From Aporhodopirellula sallentina SM41 (GTDB lineage Bacteria; Planctomycetota; Planctomycetia; Pirellulales; Pirellulaceae), in assembly GCF_000346505.1 (NCBI RefSeq), contig NZ_ANOH01000077.1, positions 1 to 48,732 on the forward strand: a DNA stretch of 48,732 nucleotides. Direction: 5' to 3'. Under the pieces are notes generated by a model that searched no databases, was not told the origin of the DNA, and was given only the letters and a program-made list of their open reading frames with translations. Positions 35,242 to 43,699 of the stretch are shown piece by piece; within the stretch, counting starts at the first letter, position 1; each line of letters begins with the position of its first letter. A program made the translations under genes and the position numbers.

Positions 35242-36489
35242 TCAATTCGATTTCAATTTTGCAACCAAATCAGTGATTTGTTGGGCGGAGGTCTCGTGAG
35301 TTCGATCGGCAACCGTTTTTCGCACGGTTTCACGCATCCGCATCCGCTCGTCGGGCGAGCGCGACGTGTAACTCTCGATCGCTGTTTGCAGCGAGTCGAC
35401 GTTACCGGGAGTGTAGATATAGCCGTTGATATCTGTTTGGACCAACGTGACGACCGCCTGAGCGCGACCGTTCCCGATGACAACGAGGCCCGAATGCATG
35501 GCTTCATCGACAACCAATCCCCACTCATCGCCGCGGGTGGGAAAGAACATCATCTCATGATCGCGGTATGCGTCGCGAATCTCTTCGGAGTTGACGTTGC
35601 CGCGTAAGTCCACGGTCAGATTCGTGGGCAACTGAGTTTCACGCAAGACCGGCATCAGCGGCCCGTCACCGAGCAGGGTCCAGTGGAACGCGACATTCGG
35701 CATCCGTTTGGCGACTTCGAGCAGTTCGCCGAGTCCCTCGCGGACACCTTTGCGGTCGATCAATTGCCCCACTGTGATCAGGCGCAGTGTGGAACCGTTT
35801 TCGCCCGCGACGCATTGAAGCGGGCCGTTGTAAATTTTGGTCGGGTCGGCCGCGTAGATCCATGGATACAACTGTTCCTTGGGCACGCCTAGCTCAACGA
35901 GCCATTCGCGACACTCGGGACCGTGATAGGTGACCGCGTCTGCAAATCGCAAAAGACATCGACGCTGCGTCCGGCGAAGCAATCCGGAACGGCTTGCTTC
36001 GATCCACGGCGACGTGCTGATCGCGAGGACGAGTTGGCAACGCCGGCGTCGCAGACCAAACCATCCCGTCGCGGAAGTGTAGATCGCCGAGAGGATCGAA
36101 CGCATTCCCAGTTCGCAGGAGACCACCACGTCTGGTTTGGCGCGACGGAGTTGGCCGATGGTGTCTAAGGGGACATGAATATAATTCACGTCGCTGTAGC
36201 CACCGGGGTGGTGGTCTGTCTTTGCGTGCGTCCATGTTCGCTGCACGCGGAGATCCATCCCACCGTCGTCGGCCGTCCAGGCTCGGTTGCCCTCCATCGC
36301 GACACTGACGAGCAAGATGAGGTGGCGTGTTTTCTCGGACCATGATTGGCACACAGCAATCATGTTGGGGGCGAGAAAGTTCTGCAGGCACACGACCGTG
36401 GCGTCAACATTCTCGGCAGGTGCCGTCTTCACATTTCCGGCTGCGTTCCCGCCGGGAGCCGCGTCTCGCGTGAGTTGCGAATCGCTCAC
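35242..36489 (-). CDS. Glycosyltransferase, GT4 (GT-B fold)
   Basis: 415 residues from a GTG at 36489, which overlaps the stop of the O-antigen ligase gene (GTGA, 36486-36489). The longer reading frame to 36579 would overlap that gene by 94 nt. The C-terminal half carries LRLITVGQLIDRKGVREGL and an E-x7-E motif around EWGLVVDEAMHSGLVV, as in GT4 retaining enzymes using nucleotide sugars. The N-terminal half has a TWTHAKTDHHPGGYSDVNYI segment and an acceptor-binding Rossmann domain. With the ligase next to it, it probably builds or finishes an envelope glycan (O-antigen or capsule-like). Acceptor and donor are not readable. Confidence 0.85.
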   Translation of the reverse strand: MSDSQLTRDAAPGGNAAGNVKTAPAENVDATVVCLQNFLAPNMIAVCQSWSEKTRHLILLVSVAMEGNRAWTADDGGMDLRVQRTWTHAKTDHHPGGYSDVNYIHVPLDTIGQLRRAKPDVVVSCELGMRSILSAIYTSATGWFGLRRRRCQLVLAISTSPWIEASRSGLLRRTQRRCLLRFADAVTYHGPECREWLVELGVPKEQLYPWIYAADPTKIYNGPLQCVAGENGSTLRLITVGQLIDRKGVREGLGELLEVAKRMPNVAFHWTLLGDGPLMPVLRETQLPTNLTVDLRGNVNSEEIRDAYRDHEMMFFPTRGDEWGLVVDEAMHSGLVVIGNGRAQAVVTLVQTDINGYIYTPGNVDSLQTAIESYTSRSPDERMRMRETVRKTVADRTHETSAQQITDLVAKLKSN

Positions 36490-37814
36490 GCGGCATCTCC
36501 CGCGAGTCCGGCGATCGACCGAGACTCGGTGCCAGGCTGACTGTTGGGGGCGGTGACCATCACCGGATAGACCGAACAAACAAAGAACGCGATCGTCAGC
36601 GGGCCAGGAAACGTTTCCAGGACCGCATCCTCGGCGAGCGAGGCGATCACGATGAGGGCTGCAAGGGCCCGAATCAATAGCGCATTGGAACTGGTGACAA
36701 GGTACACGTTCCAGGCCATGAGTCCGAACATCAAGACGCCGCCGATGATACCCGCCGCGAGTGTTGCTTGCAGCACCGCGTTGTGTGTCGCCTGCGAGTG
36801 GTCAATCATCAACGTGGGGGCCGCGTTGAATCCGTGGCCGATGATCGGTCGGTTGCCGATCAGACTCGCTGCTTTCGCCCAAATCTCAGAACGCCCCGTG
36901 CCGCTGGTGATTTCTTCAGCATTTCCTGACTTCGAGAACTTCGTCAAGATTTTGTCGATGAATCGATCTTCGTCGCCTTGCATATAGATGGTCGTCACGC
37001 CGCAGATTCCGAGCACGACGGCAAACGACATTGCCAAGATGCCGGCACGACTGAAGATCACGTCCAAGTACAAAATCACGACGCCGGCCGCGCCCGCGAC
37101 CATCGCGGTACGGCTGAGCGTGAGATACGCGGCGAGCGTGAACATCCCAACGAGCACGCCGGTCGGCAACGCGGGCAGTACGTCGGTACGGTAGAAGTAA
37201 AGCGTCAAGATCAGTCCGAGCATCATCGCTCGTCCGACCGCGTTGGGGTGAGCGGTGCCGCTGAGACGTTTGACGATCAAGCCGCCCTCCAGCAATTCCG
37301 GAAAGACGCCGTAGGAAGGGACAAAGAACCACAGAGACAACGCGATGGAACAGGTCACCGTTACGCCAGCGAGAAGAGCCAGCCCGACGCCGCGCAGTTT
37401 CAGCGTCAGCAATGCGGTGACGGTGAACATCAAGTATCCGAAATTGATCAGCGTCGTCGGCAGTGACGTGCTGCTGATCGCGATCGGGGTGGCCAAACCG
37501 GCGAGCAACAAAATCGTGATGATCGCGACGCTGGGCAACGTCATCAGGGTTTGACGTGTCGCGGTGGAGGTGAGCACCGCATACAGACCCAGCATGCTGG
37601 CCAACCCGGCGACCAGAAGTTTGCACGCCACGGTCGAGTCCAGTCCAACGGTCATTTTGGGAGCACCCGATGAAATATCCAGCGGTCCCATCACTACCGC
37701 GACCACGATCAATAGCCACATCGAAATCACCAACGGTGATCCCCACGAGGTTGTCGGCGCGGATGCCTCCGGTGGAGAGGACGCCTCCGGATGATGTGCG
37801 GCGGGAGCGGTCAA
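36486..37814 (-). CDS. O-antigen ligase/polymerase-family membrane protein
   Basis: 442 residues with about ten hydrophobic segments. The Wzy_C/O-antigen ligase signature is in SGTGRSEIWAKAASLIGNRP followed by IGHGFNAAP and an AGIIGG turn; the motif holds the His and Arg thought to act in glycan transfer. A periplasmic loop with DEDRFIDKILTKFSKSGNAEEI precedes it. It probably transfers a lipid-linked glycan to an acceptor or polymerises it; the two activities cannot be told apart here. The start is TTG at 37814; the first 25 residues are Ala/Pro/Ser-rich. The stop overlaps the glycosyltransferase start. Confidence 0.85.
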   Translation of the reverse strand: MTAPAAHHPEASSPPEASAPTTSWGSPLVISMWLLIVVAVVMGPLDISSGAPKMTVGLDSTVACKLLVAGLASMLGLYAVLTSTATRQTLMTLPSVAIITILLLAGLATPIAISSTSLPTTLINFGYLMFTVTALLTLKLRGVGLALLAGVTVTCSIALSLWFFVPSYGVFPELLEGGLIVKRLSGTAHPNAVGRAMMLGLILTLYFYRTDVLPALPTGVLVGMFTLAAYLTLSRTAMVAGAAGVVILYLDVIFSRAGILAMSFAVVLGICGVTTIYMQGDEDRFIDKILTKFSKSGNAEEITSGTGRSEIWAKAASLIGNRPIIGHGFNAAPTLMIDHSQATHNAVLQATLAAGIIGGVLMFGLMAWNVYLVTSSNALLIRALAALIVIASLAEDAVLETFPGPLTIAFFVCSVYPVMVTAPNSQPGTESRSIAGLAGDAA

Positions 37815-38591
37815 GCTAACTCAGGTTTTGAATTCGGAAGTGAAACAAGGCAGGCACAAAAGAATGTGCTGGCACGAAGAATGGTAGTGATTCGTTGTTC
37901 GTCGCAAAGAACGGCGTCAACGAGGAGAACCGTGGCGACCAACGCAGGAGCCGGGCTCGCCGAGTTCGCAAGCTGCATCAGCACTGACCAGCGGACTTCG
38001 CTCGTCCCACGACGCCGTGCAGGCATCTGCAACGTCATGCGGGCAACTCGAATTTTAATCGCCCGATGAATTTCTGCATCGTTCGCGGTGACCGAGTCGC
38101 GACGGTTTTCCGCCTCGTGGTAGGGATGGTAACGGGAGTCCGGCGTCATTCGCCCGGACCCATTCTATGCGAGATCGAGATCGAAAAGCCGCACCGCGAG
38201 ACGTCGCCGAGCACAGCGGCGGTCCCGATTGCCCAGCCCCAGATGCTGCCCAGACGCGGACCAGATTGCGGCTTGGGAGCGACCCAGGAGTGTGCCGGAG
38301 GCGGGCCGAGTGGGGCTCGAGCCGACCCGGGGACGTTTTCCGGGGGCGACGAAAATCCATCGGATCGGGACAACAGGTTGGGCAGCGATCGGAATATTCG
38401 TCTGCGGCGGGTTGTGTGCGCGGAAGTGGCAAAATTGATTGCTTTGATCCCACCGCTTCACCCCCGCGTTGCCTTTCGCAGAATGGTTTCCAAGCATAGA
38501 ATCCGGCCGAACGGCTGACTGATCGGCTGTTAATCGTGATTTTTCGTCGGTTTCCCACTCCTTTTCACTCTTTCCCGAAAGAGTTTTTCGA
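37815..38591. other. 777-bp intergenic region upstream of serC
   Basis: Several frames are open on both strands, as expected from the G+C-rich composition, but none shows a known fold. It contains a 10-bp palindrome GGCTCGAGCC (38314-38323), a CCCGG/CCGGG hairpin (38326-38330 with 38340-38344) and a gatcgagatcga repeat near 38170. A leader RNA or a decayed gene is possible; I see nothing that decides it. Confidence 0.45.
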
Positions 38592-39713
38592 ATGACCGCT
38601 CCGGCTCCCTCTGCTGCTACCGACCGCGTATTCAATTTTTCCGCTGGACCGGCGTGTTTGCCGGAGTCGGTGCTCCGAGAGGTCCAGGACGAAATGCTGT
38701 GTCTACCCGGTGCGGGAGCATCGCTGCTCGAAATCAGCCACCGGGACAAACTGTTCGTCGAGATTCTGCACGACGCCCAAAACACGCTCCGCAGTCTGCT
38801 CGGAATCAGTGACGATTACAGCGTGATGTTCATGCAGGGCGGAGCCACGTTGCAGTTCTCCGCGATCGCCGCCAACCTGTTGCGGGGAACCGGCAAACGT
38901 GCGGAATACCTGCTGACCGGATCGTGGGGCAAAAAGGCCATCAACGAAGCGAAGAAGGAAGGCGACGCGGTCGCGATCTTCGACGCCAAAGAATCCAACT
39001 ACGACCACCTGCCGACCTCGGCAGACTACAGCGTCAGCGACGACGCGGCGTATCTGTATTACTGCAGCAATGAGACGATCCAGGGTGTCCAGTTCCAAGA
39101 CGAACCGGAATGCCCCGAGTCGGTGCCGTTGGTCAGCGACGCGTCGAGTGATTTTCTGTGTCGTCCGCTCGATGTGCAAAAGTACGGCATGCTATACGCA
39201 TGTGCTCAGAAGAACGCGGGGCCTGCCGGTGTGACCGCTGTGGTCATGCGGAAAGACCTGATCGAGAAAGCCGACGCCTCGGTGCCCGGTTACCTGTACT
39301 ACAAGAACCATCACGATAACGACTCGGAATGGAACACCCCGCCGACGTTCGCGATCTACGTGCTCGGAAAAGTCGCTCGATGGCTGCGTGACGAAATCGG
39401 CGGCTTGGAAGCGATGGAAAAGATCAATCGTGAAAAGTCCGGCTCTCTCTACAAGATCATTGACGAAAGCGGTGGGTTCTACCGTGGGCACGCTCGCCCC
39501 GAGTGCCGTTCGTTGATGAATGTGACGTTCAATTTGCCGTCGGACGAGTTGACCGCGAAGTTCATTTCCGAGGCGGCGACGCATCGCTTGGCAGCGTTGA
39601 AAGGTCACCGCAGTGTCGGAGGCATTCGTGCGAGCATCTACAACGCGATGCCACGGGAGGGTGTCGAAACGCTCGGCCAATTCATGACGGACTTCCTCAG
39701 TCGCAACGGTTAA
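38592..39713 (+). CDS. serC: Phosphoserine aminotransferase
   Basis: 373 residues. FNFSAGPACLPESVLREVQ, ISHRDKLFVEIL, FMQGGATLQFSAIAANLL and ACAQKNAGPAGVT with the PLP lysine K207 fit SerC. The enzyme makes phosphoserine from 3-phosphohydroxypyruvate; in many bacteria it also acts in pyridoxal phosphate synthesis. It heads a same-strand row with serA and a DUF1015-like gene. The ATG start (MTAPAPSAAT) has only a weak AAAGAG upstream. The serA gene begins 172 bp downstream. Confidence 0.95.
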   Translation: MTAPAPSAATDRVFNFSAGPACLPESVLREVQDEMLCLPGAGASLLEISHRDKLFVEILHDAQNTLRSLLGISDDYSVMFMQGGATLQFSAIAANLLRGTGKRAEYLLTGSWGKKAINEAKKEGDAVAIFDAKESNYDHLPTSADYSVSDDAAYLYYCSNETIQGVQFQDEPECPESVPLVSDASSDFLCRPLDVQKYGMLYACAQKNAGPAGVTAVVMRKDLIEKADASVPGYLYYKNHHDNDSEWNTPPTFAIYVLGKVARWLRDEIGGLEAMEKINREKSGSLYKIIDESGGFYRGHARPECRSLMNVTFNLPSDELTAKFISEAATHRLAALKGHRSVGGIRASIYNAMPREGVETLGQFMTDFLSRNG

Positions 39714-39885
39714 TTCCACTGAGTCGATAACCCAACGGCGGACGAAACCGTTCGTCGAGGTGGTGTTGGCGAAGAATCCTGCGTCGAACGTTCGGCCTCT
39801 TCGCAAAACGGATTGTGTTCGACGGACTCCTATCCGTCCTTTTGTTCTCACCGACCAACCTATCTTTTTTCCCCACTTTCTTCCC

Positions 39886-41508
39886 ATGCATCGCATTCTA
39901 GTTCTCGACGACATCGCCCAAGAGGGACTCGACCTTCTCGAAGCCACAGACGGTATCGAGTATGAGATCCGCACGAAACTCAAGGGCGAAGAACTCCGCC
40001 AATCTCTCAACGAATTCGACGGCGCGATTCTGCGCAGCGGTGTGAAAATCACTCCGGAATCGCTCGAAGGCAACACACGGATGCGTGCGTTGGTTCGTGC
40101 CGGCGTGGGAACCGATAACATCGACAAGCCCGCCGCCACGCGTCGCGGGATCGTCGTGATGAACACCCCCGCGGGCAACACGGTTTCGACCGCCGAACAC
40201 ACGTTCGCGATGATGCTCGCACTGAGCCGCAACATCGCACCGGCTCATCAGAGCCTGGTCGAAGGACGTTGGGACCGGAAGGCTTATATGGGGACCCAGG
40301 TCGCCGGTAAGACGATCGGGATCGTGGGGATGGGACGCATCGGTCGCGAAGTCGCCTCGCGTGCTCGTGCGTTTGACATGACGGTGGTTGCGTATGACCC
40401 GTTCCTCACTGACGATCAGGCTGAATCGTTGAACGTCAAACGGGTCGAGACGGTCGACGAAATGTTGCCGATGATCGACTACCTGACCGTGCACACTCCG
40501 TTGACGCCCGAAACCAAGGGACTGATCGGAATGGACCAACTCGACAAGGTCAAACCGGGACTTCGCGTGATCAACGTTGCTCGCGGTGGTATCTATGACC
40601 ACGACGCGCTCGTCAAAGGACTCGAAACCGGCAAGCTCGGTGGAGTTGCCTTGGACGTTTACGAGAACGAACCGTGCACCGATAGCCCGCTGTTCAAAAT
40701 GCCTGGCACTTGCTGCACGCCGCACCTCGGTGCGAGTACCGAAGAAGCCCAAACGCAGGTTGCCGTCGAAGGGATTCACCTGCTGATCAACTACCTCAAG
40801 ACGGGTGAGATCCGACACAGCGTTAACGTTGCTTCGCTCGATCCGAAGACGCTCGAGGAACTCCGCAGTTATCTCAACATCGCTCATCGCCTCGGGCTGT
40901 TGGTCAACCAGTGGCACGGCGGTGGAATCGATCATGTCCGGTTGTTGTACCGCGGTGCCGTCGCCGGCAAAGACACTCGCGTGCTCAACAACGCGTTCTG
41001 CGCCGGACTGCTCGAACGAGTCGTCGAAGACGCCAACGTGATCAACTCGGAAATGTTGCTGCGGGAACGCGGTATCGAATTGACGGTCGAGCACAACAGC
41101 GATCAAGGTGCGTTCACGAGCAGCATCACAGTTGAGGTTTCTGGCAGCGGAAAGAGCGTCAGTGCCGGTGCCGCAGTACTCGGCCACGAGATGCCGCGTT
41201 TGATCCTCCTGGACGGTTATCGTTTGGAGTCGTTCCTCGATGGCCGTTTGTTTGTGTTCTCTCACAAAGACGTGCCCGGGATCATCGGCAACGTCGGAAC
41301 GATCTTCGGCAACAACGGCATCAACATCGCTCAAATGGCGGTCGGTCGAGAAGGAAACGCTGCCGGTGGCGACGCGATTGGTGTGTTGAGCCTTGATGGC
41401 GATGTGCCTGAATCGGTCATGAAAGAACTGATGGCCATCGATGCGATCACGCAGGCGAAGATCATCGAATTGCCGGCCGCGGGTGAACTGCCGGCCTGGA
41501 TGAGCTAA
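39886..41508 (+). CDS. serA: D-3-phosphoglycerate dehydrogenase
   Basis: 540 residues, the long bacterial form. NAD-binding GMGRIG (148-153), catalytic Arg233 in NVARGG, Glu262 in NEP and His280 in PHLGAS are present; the C-terminal ACT domain (about 466-540) begins near VFSHKDVPGIIGNVG. An intervening ASB-like domain is also present (about 320-450). ACT domains in this class usually confer serine feedback, so such control is plausible. The start ATG 39886 (MHRILVLDD) is chosen because the extension to 39760 is basic and family-unlike. It lies 38 bp before the DUF1015-like gene. Confidence 0.95.
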   Translation: MHRILVLDDIAQEGLDLLEATDGIEYEIRTKLKGEELRQSLNEFDGAILRSGVKITPESLEGNTRMRALVRAGVGTDNIDKPAATRRGIVVMNTPAGNTVSTAEHTFAMMLALSRNIAPAHQSLVEGRWDRKAYMGTQVAGKTIGIVGMGRIGREVASRARAFDMTVVAYDPFLTDDQAESLNVKRVETVDEMLPMIDYLTVHTPLTPETKGLIGMDQLDKVKPGLRVINVARGGIYDHDALVKGLETGKLGGVALDVYENEPCTDSPLFKMPGTCCTPHLGASTEEAQTQVAVEGIHLLINYLKTGEIRHSVNVASLDPKTLEELRSYLNIAHRLGLLVNQWHGGGIDHVRLLYRGAVAGKDTRVLNNAFCAGLLERVVEDANVINSEMLLRERGIELTVEHNSDQGAFTSSITVEVSGSGKSVSAGAAVLGHEMPRLILLDGYRLESFLDGRLFVFSHKDVPGIIGNVGTIFGNNGINIAQMAVGREGNAAGGDAIGVLSLDGDVPESVMKELMAIDAITQAKIIELPAAGELPAWMS

Positions 41509-41546
41509 CTCGCTCATGCCGATGACCGCCGCTGCAGGTTCGTCCG

Positions 41547-42494
41547 ATGGCTAAAGCGATTCCGTTTGCTCCGCTGCGATACAACCTCGACCACGTCAGC
41601 TCGCTCGCTGAGGTGGTCGCGCCGGCGGAGTGTGGCGCCTGCGAGGACGCTATCAACCGTCTCTACAAACGGCATCCCGCGAATGTCGTCCGTGTTATCG
41701 CCAACCGTAGCGAGCCGGGGGACGAAGCGAACGACCGTTTCGAACGAGCGACGGAGTTTATCGAGCAATGGGTCTCCGAAGGCGTGCTTCGCCGCGACGA
41801 TTCGGATGCGATCTACGCGTTTCGACAACGAATCGCCAACGGCGAGCCAAGCGACGAAACCTTTGGTTGGATCGTGGGCTTGAGGATCGACGATCTGTTG
41901 CCGGCGGACATGCCGGTTGGCGATGTGGATGACCTGCGGTGGATCGAGGCGACCGAGGTCGCCACTGTACCGGTGGTTGCCGCGTGCACTGACGCGGACG
42001 GGTCGGTGTTCGACGCGGCGTCCGCTGCCCTGCGGGCTGGAGAGGACGCAGCGGAATCGGCCGAGATCGAAATCGGGGACCTCGGCGTGATTGCTCATTC
42101 TCAGGTCCGGGTGGACGATCCAGAGACCGTGCGGGCGGTTTGCGAAGCGGTTCGATCGGGCACCATTCGGCTGCAGACGCGGCAGCATCCATTGGCGGCA
42201 GCCGTGAAATTTCGGGACCATTTGGCGGAGTCCGTTGGCGAATTGCCCGAGGACCACCCCGCGAATTATGTGCTCGCGATGTTGGTCGGTGGGAAACGCG
42301 GGGCGGCGGTAGCGGCTTTATCCGCGGAAGATGCGGGCGAATTTGAGGCCGAATTTGGGGACCGCCAGAGTCGTCAAGCCGAGGCGAGCGGTGGCATTGG
42401 CGGCGGTTTGCCAGGCCCGGTGCCTCTAGCGGGCTGCATTTTTTACCCGGTTGTCGCACCTTTCCGGTTCGACGCAAATATCGCATCTAGCTAA
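41547..42494 (+). CDS. Degenerate DUF1015-family protein
   Basis: 315 residues. The N-terminal pattern IPFAPLRYNLDHV, NVVRVIANRSEPGDEANDRFERA and AIYAFRQRIANGE matches DUF1015, a family found near serC/serA in other bacteria. Two usual hallmarks are missing or altered: the PPYD motif is replaced (APAECG) and the DGHHR stretch reads RQHPLAAAVKFRD. The usual 400-residue length is not reached. The last about 40 residues are Gly/Ser-rich. The gene may thus be a reduced paralogue with another role, or a serine-pathway partner that has lost catalytic residues. The neighbouring serC-serA genes make the association firm; the function is unknown for the family. Confidence 0.7.
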   Translation: MAKAIPFAPLRYNLDHVSSLAEVVAPAECGACEDAINRLYKRHPANVVRVIANRSEPGDEANDRFERATEFIEQWVSEGVLRRDDSDAIYAFRQRIANGEPSDETFGWIVGLRIDDLLPADMPVGDVDDLRWIEATEVATVPVVAACTDADGSVFDAASAALRAGEDAAESAEIEIGDLGVIAHSQVRVDDPETVRAVCEAVRSGTIRLQTRQHPLAAAVKFRDHLAESVGELPEDHPANYVLAMLVGGKRGAAVAALSAEDAGEFEAEFGDRQSRQAEASGGIGGGLPGPVPLAGCIFYPVVAPFRFDANIASS

Positions 42495-42584
42495 ATTGGG
42501 ATTGCAAGTTTGTGGGAGAATGCCGACGCTACCCCACTGCCGACCTTTGCACGATCCACCCAAACCAAGCCTGAGACGGTTCTG

Positions 42585-43655
42585 ATGTCGACCTCCGAAG
42601 TAATGCCCAACGCTGCCGATTCCGCCGGAAAGACGGCGTCACCTGGAGATCGAGCGGCAGCGGAATACGATCCGATGGGCGACGAACTGCTCTACAAAGA
42701 CGAGGAGTTGGCCGGTCATGACCCGCAACGGTTGCCTCGACCGGAGGCGACCGAACCGATGCAGGTGATGTGGGAATACGTGATCGTGCTGTCGCTCGTG
42801 CATGTCGTCGCACTGCTCGCCATCGTGCCGCCGTTCTTCGGCTACCTGTTCACGTGGCCCGCGTTCATTGCCGCGATTGCCGGTCACTTTGTGTTCGGAA
42901 TGCTCGGGATCACGATCGGATATCACCGGTTGCTGACACACCGCGGGTTTACCTGCCCGAAGTGGTTGGAGCATACGCTGGCGATGCTAGGGATGTGCAA
43001 TTTGCAAGACAGTCCCGCTCGCTGGGTGGCGATCCACCGGATGCACCACCAACACTCCGATCACCAACCCGACCCGCACACGCCGCTGGCGAGTTTCCTG
43101 TGGGGGCACGTCGGATGGGTCGTTTGCCGCCACCGAGATTTGGACCGCACGAGTCGCTACGAGCGATATGTTCGCGATTTGTTGCGTGACCCCTTTTACC
43201 TCAAACTCGAGCGGAAAGACGGCTGGTTCTTTGTCTTCCTCGCTCACGCGATCGCGTTGTCGGTGATCGGTGGCATCATCGGATTGGCGGTCAGCGGAGG
43301 CGACTGGTCGGTCGCTCTGCGTCACTACCTGAGTTGGGCCGTGTGGGCCGTTGCCGTGCGAACGGTTTTTGTTCTGCACGGAACATGGTCCGTCAATTCA
43401 CTCGGTCACGTATTCGGCTACCGCAACTATGAGACCCGTGACCACAGCACCAACAATTGGTTGGTCGCGTTGATCAGCCATGGAGAAGGTTGGCACAACA
43501 ACCACCACGCTTCCCCGCGTGCGGCCCGTCACGGCCACAAGTGGTACGAGTTTGATATGTCGTGGGGCGTAATCCGAATGCTCGAAATGGTTGGACTCGC
43601 CAAGAACGTTCAGCGTCCCAAATCAGTCACGTTGGCCGGAAAGACGCGCTCTTAA
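42585..43655 (+). CDS. Membrane fatty-acid (acyl-CoA type) desaturase
   Basis: 356 residues. Histidine boxes are HRLLTH (114-119), HRMHH (151-155) and HNNHH (304-308), the di-iron ligands of delta-9 type desaturases. Four hydrophobic segments surround them. The enzyme inserts a double bond in a long acyl chain, adjusting membrane fluidity. An in-frame GTG at 42510 would add 25 residues; ATG 42585 is preferred because the extension looks unlike a desaturase. It is on the same strand as the ser genes but not obviously part of their unit. Confidence 0.9.
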   Translation: MSTSEVMPNAADSAGKTASPGDRAAAEYDPMGDELLYKDEELAGHDPQRLPRPEATEPMQVMWEYVIVLSLVHVVALLAIVPPFFGYLFTWPAFIAAIAGHFVFGMLGITIGYHRLLTHRGFTCPKWLEHTLAMLGMCNLQDSPARWVAIHRMHHQHSDHQPDPHTPLASFLWGHVGWVVCRHRDLDRTSRYERYVRDLLRDPFYLKLERKDGWFFVFLAHAIALSVIGGIIGLAVSGGDWSVALRHYLSWAVWAVAVRTVFVLHGTWSVNSLGHVFGYRNYETRDHSTNNWLVALISHGEGWHNNHHASPRAARHGHKWYEFDMSWGVIRMLEMVGLAKNVQRPKSVTLAGKTRS

Positions 43656-43699
43656 TACGCGATTGTTTCGAGCAAGCGTGCAGCTATCGGTGTGCGTGA

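Noticed and set aside
37811-38149. 112-codon open frame on the - strand upstream of the O-antigen ligase
   Set aside because: No start signal or family resemblance; open frames occur on both strands in this G+C-rich stretch.
38297-38380. tRNA-Ser-like string (GGAGGCGGGCCGAGTGG) before serC
   Set aside because: The first part resembles the acceptor and D-arm of a serine tRNA, but no anticodon arm and no TTCGA T-loop follow at the right distance, so no cloverleaf forms.
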